Shown here one piece after another: positions 24,967 through 32,421 of a stretch of DNA of 40,918 nt. Under the pieces are notes generated by a model. That model was not told where the DNA came from. It did no database searches and worked only from the letters and a program-made list of their open reading frames with translations. Position numbers and translations under genes: made by a program. The stretch's first letter is position 1. Each line of letters begins with the position of its first letter. The stretch is from NCBI GenBank assembly GCA_937905985.1, contig CALCWC010000144.1, positions 1-40,918 of the forward strand. Reading direction: 5' to 3'. The DNA comes from an uncultured Verrucomicrobiales bacterium (GTDB lineage: Bacteria; Verrucomicrobiota; Verrucomicrobiia; Verrucomicrobiales; Akkermansiaceae).

Positions 24967-25175
24967 CCTCCTACAGTTTTCCCAATGCTGTAGGAGGCTG
25001 GATTTTGTTATGCATTGACATGACGTGAATTAGGATTTCAAGCAAGGAAGCGCCACTGTGCAAGCCATGCCCGTTAAAGGTGAAAAAAGCTGCATTTTTG
25101 CATGTTTTGCAGAAAAAGGCTTGCATACAGCATTGGGAATACTGTAGACTAAAGGTGCAGTTGGGAACAACTGTA
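24967..25175. repeat. Three palindromic elements in the sulfatase-panB spacer
   Basis: Copy A (24972-24992, TACAG...CTGTA, extended by CCTC/GAGG to 24967-24997) and copy B (25126-25146) are reverse complements at 20 of 21 positions. Copy C (25156-25175) shares the TTGGGAA core and forms CAGTTG-GGAA-CAACTG. All are themselves near-palindromes. The stretch 24998-25200 is visibly AT-richer than its surroundings and carries no convincing gene. Confidence 0.7.
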
Positions 25176-25282
25176 GGCATTCAAGAGTGCCTTTTTCATG
25201 TGTGTGCGTGCTTTCAAGCTCGGTATGCGAGACCTTGTGAGCAAATGGGAGCCGCCCGGGGATGCCTCGGACGGCTCTTTTT
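25157..25282 (+). ncRNA. Candidate small RNA between sulfatase and panB
   Basis: Two plus-strand terminator-like hairpins lie here, far from any plus-strand gene end: 25175-25196 and 25249-25282. A weak promoter, TTGCAT (25121-25126), 18 bp and TAGACT (25145-25150), could start an RNA near 25157. Palindrome B sits between its -35 and -10, as an operator would. AAAAAGGC (25113-25120) can also pair with GCCTTTTT (25189-25196). I recognise no known RNA family (not tmRNA, SRP, RNase P or a tRNA). It may instead be the sulfatase 3' untranslated region. Confidence 0.3.
25249..25282 (+). terminator. Rho-independent terminator, plus strand
   Basis: A 9-bp stem, GAGCCGCCC (25249-25257) with GGACGGCTC (25269-25277), with one non-Watson-Crick pair and an 11-base loop, then five T. 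It points away from panB, which is on the minus strand, and lies 288 bp beyond the sulfatase stop. Confidence 0.8.
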
Positions 25283-25302
25283 CACTTGGGTGGAAGAGGG
25301 TG

Positions 25303-26070
25303 TCACTTGGCCGGCATGGAAAGCTCGGCAGACCATTCCTTGACGGCGCGGGTGATTTCCGCGGAGATGTTGGCCTTGGGAGTGATGAAGGAGGGAATGA
25401 ACCAGGGATAGCCGCCCACCAGGTCGTGATACACGCAGACCTCGCCGTCGCAGGTGCCGTGCCCGGCACCGATGCCGATGGTGGGGATGGGGGAGGCGGC
25501 GGTGATGGCGGCGGCCGCTCCCTTGCGGGTGCATTCAATCACCACGGAGAACGCGCCGGCGCGCGCCACGGCCTGCATGTCGCGCAGGAGCGCGGCGGCT
25601 TCCTCGTCGGTCTTGCCTTTCATGTGGTACCCGCCCTCCTCCTTGATTTTCTGGGGCAGGAGGCCGATGTGGGCCTGCACGGGGATGCCGGCTTCCACGA
25701 TGGCGCGGATGTGTTCCTCCTTGTCCGCGCCGCCCTCCAGCTTCACGGCGTCCACGCCCGTCTCCATCATGCAGCGTGCTGTTTCCAAGGCCTGCTGCGG
25801 GGTGTCGAAGGTGTGGATGGGCATGTCCAGTATCACCAGCGCGTTTTTGGCGGCGCGCGCCACCATGCGCCCGTGGTGCAGCATGTCCTCCAGGGTCACA
25901 TGGGTGGTGTCCGGGTAGCCCATGACCACCATGCCCAGCGAATCACCCACCAGGATCATGTCGATTCCGGCTTCATCCACCATGCGTGCGGCGGGGTAGT
26001 CGTACGCGGTGATTTCAGAGATGGGCCTCACGCCGCGCAGGGAGAGGATTTTTTCAATCTTGGGGTTCAT
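25303..26070 (-). CDS. panB: 3-methyl-2-oxobutanoate hydroxymethyltransferase
   Basis: PanB transfers a hydroxymethyl group from 5,10-methylene-THF to 2-oxoisovalerate, giving ketopantoate for pantothenate and CoA. The 255-residue product has the TIM-barrel signatures: ITAYDYPAARMVDEAG, the Mg ligand in LVGDSLGMVVMGY, DMPIHTF, KLEGGADK and the catalytic Glu in VVIECTR, then GIGAGHGTCDGEVCVYHD. Length is normal (E. coli 264). Start at MNPKIEKI, 5 bp after the folK stop; a longer upstream frame lies inside folK and is rejected. It is the last gene of the dapA-dapB-folK-panB run. The folate link (methylene-THF donor) gives a loose metabolic tie to folK. Confidence 0.95.
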   Translation of the reverse strand: MNPKIEKILSLRGVRPISEITAYDYPAARMVDEAGIDMILVGDSLGMVVMGYPDTTHVTLEDMLHHGRMVARAAKNALVILDMPIHTFDTPQQALETARCMMETGVDAVKLEGGADKEEHIRAIVEAGIPVQAHIGLLPQKIKEEGGYHMKGKTDEEAAALLRDMQAVARAGAFSVVIECTRKGAAAAITAASPIPTIGIGAGHGTCDGEVCVYHDLVGGYPWFIPSFITPKANISAEITRAVKEWSAELSMPAK

Positions 26071-26075
26071 GGCAA

Positions 26076-26588
26076 TCAGATGGGATAGGGTTTTACGCCG
26101 TTGTGCTCCAACGGGGGAAGGGCGGCCAGCAGCTCTGCCACGGTCTTTTCCTGCCCCGGCAGCTTGAGCGCGGGGTCGATGTCGCACAGCGGGCGCAGCA
26201 CGAATGCGCGCTCGTGCGCCCGCGGGTGAGGCAGCGTCAGCTCCGCCGTGCCGTACGTTTCCCCGCCGCAGTACAGCAGGTCGATATCGCAGGTGCGGGC
26301 CTCGCCGTACACGCCGCTGCGCGTGCGCCCCAGCGCCTTTTCAATATCCATGCAGAGTTGCAGGATTTCCGGCGCGGGCATGTCGGTTTCCACCTCCACG
26401 CAGGCGTTGAGGTAGGCGGGGGAGCCGGGCGGGCAGCCCACGGGTTCGGTTTCGTACACTTGGGAGAGGCGCAGCGCGCCGAAAACATCCGCCAGATGGT
26501 CGCACGCGCTTTCCAGCGTGGCGAGACGGTCTCCCAGGTTGGCGCCGAGTGAAAAGCCCACGCGCCGAAGCTGTGTGCCCCCGTTCAT
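26076..26588 (-). CDS. folK: HPPK (6-hydroxymethyl-7,8-dihydropterin pyrophosphokinase)
   Basis: FolK moves pyrophosphate from ATP to hydroxymethyldihydropterin in folate synthesis. The 170-residue product shows SLGANLGDR near the N-terminus, VYETEPVG, AYLNACVEVET and the signature RTCDIDLLYCGGE with both Mg-binding aspartates. LPHPRAHERAFVLRPL and DIDP follow. Start at MNGGTQLRRVGFSLG, 16 bp after the dapB stop; a longer in-frame extension is within dapB and rejected. The gene is alone, without folP or folB next to it, and is embedded in a lysine/pantothenate operon. Confidence 0.94.
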   Translation of the reverse strand: MNGGTQLRRVGFSLGANLGDRLATLESACDHLADVFGALRLSQVYETEPVGCPPGSPAYLNACVEVETDMPAPEILQLCMDIEKALGRTRSGVYGEARTCDIDLLYCGGETYGTAELTLPHPRAHERAFVLRPLCDIDPALKLPGQEKTVAELLAALPPLEHNGVKPYPI

Positions 26589-26604
26589 GGGTATCGGGAA
26601 ACGG

Positions 26605-27339
26605 TTAGTCGGTGAACCCGAGCACATCCTGCATGGAGTAGAGCGCGGCGGGCTTGTCTGCCAGCCACACGGCGGCACGCACGGCTCCGCTTGCAAAGGT
26701 CATGCGGCTGGATGCCTTGTGCGTGAGTTCCACGCGCTCACCATCCGTGGCGTACATCACGGTGTGGTCGCCCACCACGTCGCCTCCGCGCAGCGAGTGC
26801 ATGCCAATCTGGCACCGCGGGCGCTCGCCCACCAGCCCCTGGCGGCCGTGCGCCACGTCGGCGGCGTAGTCCATCCCGGTTTCCTTGCAAACAACCTCCG
26901 CGAGGGTGCGGGCGGTGCCGCTGGGGGCGTCCAGCTTGTGGCGGTGGTGCATCTCCACTATCTCGATATCGTAGTCCTTGAGGATGCGGGTGGCCTTTTT
27001 GGTGAGCCAGAAGAGGGTGTTGACGCCCACGGAGAAGTTGGAGGCGAAGACAATCGGAATGCGCTTGGCGGCCTCCGCAATGGCGGCGCGCTCGTCATCC
27101 GTGTGCCCGGTGGTGCCGATGACCAGGGGCTTGCCCTGCGCCACGGCGGCTGCCAGCAGCTCCGGTGTGAAGCCGTGGAACGAGAAATCGATGGCGGCAT
27201 CCGCCTTCTCCAGCGCGGCGGTGATGTCCTGGCCCGCGTCGTGCGTGGCGGCAAGCTCGGTGTCGGGGTTGGCCTCCACGGCCTGGCGGACGGCGCAGCC
27301 CATGCGCCCGGAGATGCCTGTGACGAGTATCTTGAGCAT
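26605..27339 (-). CDS. dapB: 4-hydroxy-tetrahydrodipicolinate reductase
   Basis: DapB reduces the dapA product with NAD(P)H in the lysine/diaminopimelate pathway. The 244-residue protein starts with the Rossmann signature ILVTGISGRMG, has the IGTTGHT loop and ASNFSVGVN. It also has the catalytic segment EMHHRHKLDAPSGTA, in which the His and Lys bind substrate, and a C-terminal GAVRAA helix. Length is somewhat below E. coli (273), as in many bacteria. It lies 9 bp after dapA, so the two consecutive pathway steps are co-transcribed. Diaminopimelate supports peptidoglycan crosslinking. Confidence 0.96.
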   Translation of the reverse strand: MLKILVTGISGRMGCAVRQAVEANPDTELAATHDAGQDITAALEKADAAIDFSFHGFTPELLAAAVAQGKPLVIGTTGHTDDERAAIAEAAKRIPIVFASNFSVGVNTLFWLTKKATRILKDYDIEIVEMHHRHKLDAPSGTARTLAEVVCKETGMDYAADVAHGRQGLVGERPRCQIGMHSLRGGDVVGDHTVMYATDGERVELTHKASSRMTFASGAVRAAVWLADKPAALYSMQDVLGFTD

Positions 27340-27348
27340 GGCGGCGCT

Positions 27349-28230
27349 TTACAGAAGGTTGAAGCGCTCCAGCAGGCGGCGCAGGGTTTCGCGCTTTTCC
27401 TCCGCCAGCGGCGCCAGCGGCATGCGGATTTCCCAACTGATATCACCGCGCAGCGCCAGGGCCGCCTTGATCGGCACCGGGTTGGTGTCCAGGCTCATCA
27501 GGCCCTTCATGAGCGGGTAGTATTTCTTCTGCAGCTCCAGGACCAGCTTGCCGTCGCCGCTCATGGCGGCGTTCACCAGCTCCACCATGGCTGCGGGCGC
27601 CACGTTCGACGTCACGGAAACCGCGCCCACCGCGCCGCAGGAGATGAACGGTACCGTCAGGCCATCGTCGCCGCTCAGCACGGAGAAATCCGCCGGCAGG
27701 GCGTGCACCAGCTGGTTCACGCGCTCCACGCTGCCGCCAGCTTCCTTGATGGCCACAATCGTCGGGCAGTCCTGTGCCAGGCGCGCCACGGTGTCCACGG
27801 CAATCTCAATGCCGCTGCGGCCGGGGATGCTGTACAGCAGCACCGGCAGGGACGTGCTTTCCGCCACCGCCTTGAAATGGTGGTACAGGCCCTCCTGGCT
27901 GGGCTTGTTGTAGTACGGGCACACCTGCAGCGTGCCGTCCGCGCCCATCTTTTCGGCCTCGCGGGTCAGCGAGATGGCCTCCTCCGTGCAGTTGGAGCCC
28001 GTGCCGGCTATCACCTGGCAGCGCTTGTTGGCAAACTCGATGGCTTTGGCGATGACCTCGTTGTGCTCTGAATGCGAGAGCGTGGGGGATTCGCCCGTGG
28101 TGCCCACGGGAACAATGCCCGTCACGCCGCCCGCGATTTGCCCTTCGATGAGCCGCTGGAGGGCGTCATAGTCCACCTTGCCATCCCGGAACGGGGTGAC
28201 GATTGCCGTGTAAAGACCTGCGTATTTCAT
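27349..28230 (-). CDS. dapA: 4-hydroxy-tetrahydrodipicolinate synthase
   Basis: DapA condenses pyruvate with aspartate semialdehyde, the first step toward diaminopimelate and lysine. The 293-residue TIM-barrel enzyme shows GIVPVGTTGESPTL, the active-site Tyr in CPYYNKPSQEG and the Schiff-base Lys in IVAIKEAGGS. The later SGDDGL segment is also typical. Length is normal. It begins the operon, with its own promoter 11 bp upstream of the ATG, so the leader is only a few bases. The divergent neighbour is the beta-CASP nuclease gene. Confidence 0.96.
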   Translation of the reverse strand: MKYAGLYTAIVTPFRDGKVDYDALQRLIEGQIAGGVTGIVPVGTTGESPTLSHSEHNEVIAKAIEFANKRCQVIAGTGSNCTEEAISLTREAEKMGADGTLQVCPYYNKPSQEGLYHHFKAVAESTSLPVLLYSIPGRSGIEIAVDTVARLAQDCPTIVAIKEAGGSVERVNQLVHALPADFSVLSGDDGLTVPFISCGAVGAVSVTSNVAPAAMVELVNAAMSGDGKLVLELQKKYYPLMKGLMSLDTNPVPIKAALALRGDISWEIRMPLAPLAEEKRETLRRLLERFNLL

Positions 28231-28241
28231 ATATCGCGGAA

Positions 28242-28270
28242 ATCATACCACAGCTCTGCCCCCATGGCAA
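28242..28270 (-). promoter_or_regulatory. Promoter of dapA-dapB-folK-panB
   Basis: Minus-strand TTGCCA (28265-28270), a 17-bp spacer and TATGAT (28242-28247). Eleven bases separate the -10 from the ATG at 28230, leaving a leader of about five nucleotides and no room for a Shine-Dalgarno site. Confidence 0.7.
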
Positions 28271-28322
28271 TGACAAACCGCCGCGCCTCCCTCCCGTTTT
28301 TCCCGTTCACCATGCAATTCCA

Positions 28323-28351
28323 TTGACAAATCGGGGAAGTTGCGGCACAAT
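28323..28351 (+). promoter_or_regulatory. Promoter of the beta-CASP nuclease gene
   Basis: Perfect -35 TTGACA (28323-28328), a 17-bp spacer and CACAAT (28346-28351). The -10 overlaps an ATG at 28350, so the RNA would begin near 28358 and the first usable ATG is 28368. Confidence 0.55.
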
Positions 28352-28367
28352 GGCGCGCCAGCAAACC

Positions 28368-29735
28368 ATGATATCTTTCACCAGTCTCGCGCGCGCTTCC
28401 GAAATCGGCTCCAACAGCTACCTGTTGGATCTGGACGGCGTGCGCGTGGTGCTGGATTGCGGCATGCACCCCAAGAAGGAGGGAAACGACTGCAAGCCGG
28501 ACTACGGGCTCATCGGCGCCGCAGACCCGGATGTCATTTTCGTCACCCATGCGCACCTGGACCACATCGGCACGCTGCCCTGCCTGCAGGACGAGTATCC
28601 CGCGGCGGAGGTGGTGATGACCCTGGGCACCGCGGAGATAGGCGAGGCCATGCTGCACAACTCCGTGAACGTGATGACCTCCCAGCGCCAGGAGAAGGGC
28701 ATTGTGGAATACCCGTTCTTCACGCACCCGGAGGTGGACCACGCCGCGCGCAGCTGGATGCCCCGCCCGTACGGCGAGACCTTCCGCGTGGGACGCCGCA
28801 ACGAGATGCTCGCCACGCTGTACGATGCCGGTCATATCCTGGGCTCCTGCGGCGTGCTGATGGAGGGTGCCACCGGCCGAACCGTCTTCTACACCGGTGA
28901 TGTGCAGTTTGATTCCCAGACCCTCATCCCGCCCGCCGATTTCCCCCGCGAGCATGTGGACATCCTCATCACGGAATGCACCCATGGTGCCACCCGGCGC
29001 GCCGCAGACTACACCCGCGAGCGCGAGCTGGAGCGCTTTGCCACCGCCATCCGCGAAGTGCTGGAGAACAACGGCGCCGTGCTCATCCCCGTGTTCGCCC
29101 TCGGCAAGAGCCAGGAGCTGCTCTACGAAATCAACCGCTTCAAGGTGGCCGGCCTGATTCCCGATGTCCCCGTGTACTTCGGCGGCCTCAGCTCCAAGGT
29201 TACCGAGCTGTACGACAAGTTGGCGGATTCCACCCCGCGCAACCTCCCCGGGTACCGCCTCCGCCAGCATGTGGAGACTCACGGCCTGCCCAAGAAGGGT
29301 ACCGCTCCCCTCATCGCTTCCCCCGGCAACATCTACCTCGTCTCCAGCGGCATGATGAGCGAGCACACCGTCTCCCACATCCTCGCGGAACAGGTCATGC
29401 CACACCCCAACGATGCCATCCTCTTTGTGGGGTACAGCGACCCCGACTCCCCCGCCGGCAAGCTCAAGGCCGCCCCCCACGGCGAGCCGCTGAAGCTGCG
29501 CGCCAAGGGTGGCCAGGCATACCCCCTCAACTGCCGCGTGGAGAGTTTCGACTTCTCCGGCCACGCCACCCGCGACGCCCTGGTGGAATACGCCGCCAGC
29601 CTCTCCCCAAAGAAGGTCATCCTTGTTCACGGAGACCCCCCCGCCCTCGCCTGGATGCAGGAGCACATCCAAGCCGCCCTCCCCAACGCAGAGGTCATCA
29701 TCCCCGAACCCGGTAAGGCCATCCGGTTGGGGTAG
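28368..29735 (+). CDS. Metallo-beta-lactamase/beta-CASP ribonuclease
   Basis: A 455-residue enzyme of the CPSF73/TTHA0252-type beta-CASP family. It shows the zinc motif THAHLDHIG, AGHILGS, YTGDVQFD, ITECTHG, the beta-CASP FALGKSQELL and SSGMMSEHTVSHIL, and C-terminal DFSGHA and LVHGDPPA. These proteins are zinc-dependent endo- and 5'-exoribonucleases acting in RNA processing or decay. No KH domain is present, unlike archaeal homologues. It differs from RNase J by the shorter C-terminus. Start at MISFTSLARA because the promoter -10 overlaps the ATG at 28350. It faces away from dapA and stands alone before nrdA. Confidence 0.9.
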   Translation: MISFTSLARASEIGSNSYLLDLDGVRVVLDCGMHPKKEGNDCKPDYGLIGAADPDVIFVTHAHLDHIGTLPCLQDEYPAAEVVMTLGTAEIGEAMLHNSVNVMTSQRQEKGIVEYPFFTHPEVDHAARSWMPRPYGETFRVGRRNEMLATLYDAGHILGSCGVLMEGATGRTVFYTGDVQFDSQTLIPPADFPREHVDILITECTHGATRRAADYTRERELERFATAIREVLENNGAVLIPVFALGKSQELLYEINRFKVAGLIPDVPVYFGGLSSKVTELYDKLADSTPRNLPGYRLRQHVETHGLPKKGTAPLIASPGNIYLVSSGMMSEHTVSHILAEQVMPHPNDAILFVGYSDPDSPAGKLKAAPHGEPLKLRAKGGQAYPLNCRVESFDFSGHATRDALVEYAASLSPKKVILVHGDPPALAWMQEHIQAALPNAEVIIPEPGKAIRLG

Positions 29736-29811
29736 GGGGGATTCCCATCTACAAATTGCCTTGAGCCCCAAGGGCTTATGGAGGAAAGTGAAATTTGCCG
29801 TGCGATTTCTT

Positions 29812-29840
29812 TTGACATGTTCTAAATGTTGTGTTAGATT
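29812..29840 (+). promoter_or_regulatory. Promoter of nrdA-nrdB
   Basis: TTGACA (29812-29817), a 17-bp spacer and TAGATT (29835-29840), 49 bp before the ATG. A small palindrome, CCATA-CAAGA-TATGG (29849-29863), lies in the leader. An AGGAG (29884-29888) sits unusually close to the start codon. Confidence 0.7.
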
Positions 29841-29889
29841 TTGCGCCCCCATACAAGATATGGTGGATTAAGAGCAAGCAATCAGGAGC

Positions 29890-32421
29890 ATGAACATCAT
29901 CAAGCGCAACGGACAACACGCGGCATACGACCGGGCGAAACTCACCCGAGTCATCAACCTGGCATTTTCCGGCATAGGCACGGGCATACTGCCTCTGGAG
30001 GCGGATGAGCTGACGGATGCCATCGAGGCGCGCCTGTTCGAGCTGAGCGAGAGCACGGGAGACCTGCCGGTTGAAACCATCCAGGACTGCGTGGAAATAG
30101 CGCTGATGGAACGCGGGCACTATGATGCGATGAAGAGCTTCATCCTGTACCGCAGCGGGCGCACGCGGGCACGGGCGGCGCGGGAGCAGCTCATGCAGTA
30201 TTTCGGCGCAGACGCGCAGCTGGACACCTGCCTGAAGGACATCCAGAAGGAGTTTGACGATGACAGCTACGCGCTCACGCATCTGGCACGCAAGTTCGCC
30301 ACGTTCTTCAAGCCCGGCATGGAGAGGGCGGAGGCGCTGACGCTGCTGAAAAAGGCGGCGGCGGAGCTGACCACGCAGGATGCCCCGCAGTGGGAGATGA
30401 TAGCCGCGCGCTTTGAGCTGATGCGCCTGGAGGGCCTGCGCCGCGAATTCCAGGAGCAGAACAGGCTGGAAACATTTTACGACAAGGTGGCCTACCTGGT
30501 GGAGCAGGGGCTGTACGGCGCCTATATCCTGGATGCCTACACGCGGGAGGAGCTGCTGGAGCTGGCAGGGCTCATGCAGCCGGAGCGCGACAAGCTCTTC
30601 AACGTGTCCGGCATTGAGCTTCTGGCCGGCCGCTACCTCATCCGCACGTACGGCGGGGTGGTGCTGGAGAGCCCGCAGGAAATGTTCCTGGGCATAGCGC
30701 TGCACCTGGCCATGCAGGAAAAGACGCAGCGTGCCACCTGGGTGCGCCGATTCTATGATATGCTCAGCACCCTGAAGGTGACCATGGCCACACCCACGCT
30801 GGCCAACGCCCGCCGCCCCTTCCACCAGCTTTCCTCCTGTTTTATCGACACCGTCCCGGACGATCTGGAGGGCATCTACCGCAGCATCGACAACTTTGCC
30901 ATGGTGAGCAAGTTCGGCGGCGGCATGGGCCTGTATTTCGGCAAGGTGCGCGCCCGCGGCAGCAGTATCCGCGGCTTCCAGGGCGCCGCGGGCGGCGTTA
31001 TCCGCTGGGTGCGCCTGGCCAACGACACCGCCGTGGCCGTGGATCAGCTGGGCGTGCGCCAGGGTGCCGTGGCCGTGTACCTGGACGTGTGGCACCGCGA
31101 CCTCCCGGAGTTCCTGGCCCTGCGCACCAACAACGGCGACGACCGCCTGAAGGCGCACGATGTGTTCCCCGCCGTGTGCTACCCGGATTATTTCTGGGAG
31201 CAGGCGCGCGACAACATCAACGGCGAGTGGCACCTGATGTGCCCGCATGAAATCCAGGAGGTGAAAGGCTACTGCCTGGAGGACTACTACGGGGACGAGT
31301 GGACCAAGCGCTACCTGAGCTGCGTGGCGGACCCGCGCATCAGCAAGCGCGTGATTTGCGTGAAGGACGTGGTGCGTCTGGTGCTCAAGAGCGCCGTGGA
31401 AACCGGCACGCCCTTCACCTTCAACCGTGATGCCGTGAACCGCGCCAACCCCAACAAGCACCGCGGCATCATCTACTGCAGCAACCTTTGCACGGAGATC
31501 GCCCAGAACATGAGCGCCATTGAATCCGTCAGCCAGGAGGTGAAATCCGTCAATGGCGAAACCGTGGTGGTCACCACCACCCGCCCCGGCAACTTTGTGG
31601 TCTGCAACCTCGCCAGCCTCTCCCTCGGCCGCATTGATGTCAACAACCCTCAGGAACTCTCGGAGATTACCGCCAGCGCCGTCCGCGCGCTCGACAACGT
31701 CATCGACCTCAATTTCTTCCCCGTGCCCTACGCGCAGGTCACCAACCATCGCTACCGCCCGCTGGGGCTGGGCGTGAGCGGCTACCACCACATGCTGGCC
31801 AAGAACAATCTGCCCTGGGAGAGCGAGGCCCACCTGGAGTTTGTGGACAAGGTGTTTGAGACCATCAACCGCGCCGCCATTGCCGCCAGCTGCGACACCG
31901 CGCAGGAAAAGGGCGCCTACGAGTATTTCCAAGGCAGCGATTGGCAGACGGGGGAATACTTCACCAGCCGCGGCTACACCTCCCCGGAATGGCAGGAGCT
32001 GCAGCAGCGCGTGGCCGCTCACGGCATGAGAAACGCCTACCTCATTGCCATTGCCCCCACCAGCAGCACCAGCATTATTGCCGGTACCACCGCCGGCCTG
32101 GACCCCGTGATGAAGAAATTCTTCCTGGAGGAGAAAAAGTACGGCCTGATGCCCCGCGTGGCGCCGGAGCTCAACCTGCGCTCCTTCTGGCTCTACAAGA
32201 ACGCCCACCACATTGACCAGAGCTGGAGCGTGCGCGCCGCCGGCGTGCGCCAGCGCCATGTGGACCAGGCCCAGAGCATGAACCTCTACATCACCAATGA
32301 ATACACCCTGCGCCAAATCCTCAACCTCTACCTCCTGGCTTGGGAGAAGGGCGTGAAAACCATCTACTACATCCGTTCCAAGAGCTTAGAAATAGAAGAA
32401 TGCGAATCATGTGCAAGCTGA
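29890..32421 (+). CDS. nrdA: Class Ia ribonucleoside-diphosphate reductase, alpha subunit
   Basis: NrdA reduces the four ribonucleoside diphosphates to deoxy forms with NrdB. The 843-residue protein begins with an ATP-cone (IIKRNGQHAAYDRAKL, about residues 1-95), the overall activity switch. Key residues are visible: redox Cys C317 in QLSSCFI and its partner C572 in VVCNLAS, radical Cys C534 with Asn and Glu in S-N-L-C-T-E, the PTSSTS stretch, and the Tyr-Tyr radical relay in TIYYIRSK. The C-terminal CESCAS cysteine pair accepts electrons from thioredoxin or glutaredoxin. It is slightly longer than E. coli NrdA (761). nrdB overlaps its end by 13 bp. No NrdR box was convincing. Confidence 0.97.
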   Translation: MNIIKRNGQHAAYDRAKLTRVINLAFSGIGTGILPLEADELTDAIEARLFELSESTGDLPVETIQDCVEIALMERGHYDAMKSFILYRSGRTRARAAREQLMQYFGADAQLDTCLKDIQKEFDDDSYALTHLARKFATFFKPGMERAEALTLLKKAAAELTTQDAPQWEMIAARFELMRLEGLRREFQEQNRLETFYDKVAYLVEQGLYGAYILDAYTREELLELAGLMQPERDKLFNVSGIELLAGRYLIRTYGGVVLESPQEMFLGIALHLAMQEKTQRATWVRRFYDMLSTLKVTMATPTLANARRPFHQLSSCFIDTVPDDLEGIYRSIDNFAMVSKFGGGMGLYFGKVRARGSSIRGFQGAAGGVIRWVRLANDTAVAVDQLGVRQGAVAVYLDVWHRDLPEFLALRTNNGDDRLKAHDVFPAVCYPDYFWEQARDNINGEWHLMCPHEIQEVKGYCLEDYYGDEWTKRYLSCVADPRISKRVICVKDVVRLVLKSAVETGTPFTFNRDAVNRANPNKHRGIIYCSNLCTEIAQNMSAIESVSQEVKSVNGETVVVTTTRPGNFVVCNLASLSLGRIDVNNPQELSEITASAVRALDNVIDLNFFPVPYAQVTNHRYRPLGLGVSGYHHMLAKNNLPWESEAHLEFVDKVFETINRAAIAASCDTAQEKGAYEYFQGSDWQTGEYFTSRGYTSPEWQELQQRVAAHGMRNAYLIAIAPTSSTSIIAGTTAGLDPVMKKFFLEEKKYGLMPRVAPELNLRSFWLYKNAHHIDQSWSVRAAGVRQRHVDQAQSMNLYITNEYTLRQILNLYLLAWEKGVKTIYYIRSKSLEIEECESCAS

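Noticed and set aside
24967..25175. Palindromic repeats as a CRISPR array
   Set aside because: Only three unequal copies, alternating orientation and irregular spacing; no cas gene.
25080..25343. Small plus-strand open frame with a GTG start in the sulfatase-panB spacer
   Set aside because: It runs through two terminator hairpins and into panB on the other strand and has no motif.
29750..29782. Weak hairpin AGCCC-CAA-GGGCT after the beta-CASP nuclease gene as a terminator
   Set aside because: Stem of five pairs, loop of three and no T tract.
29812..29889. Possible NrdR box in the nrdA leader
   Set aside because: CCATA-CAAGA-TATGG is symmetric, but does not fit the ACACWATATATWGTGT consensus well, and there is no second box.
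29776..32316. Minus-strand open frame of more than 800 codons opposite nrdA
   Set aside because: nrdA is certain from its catalytic residues; the antisense product has no motif.
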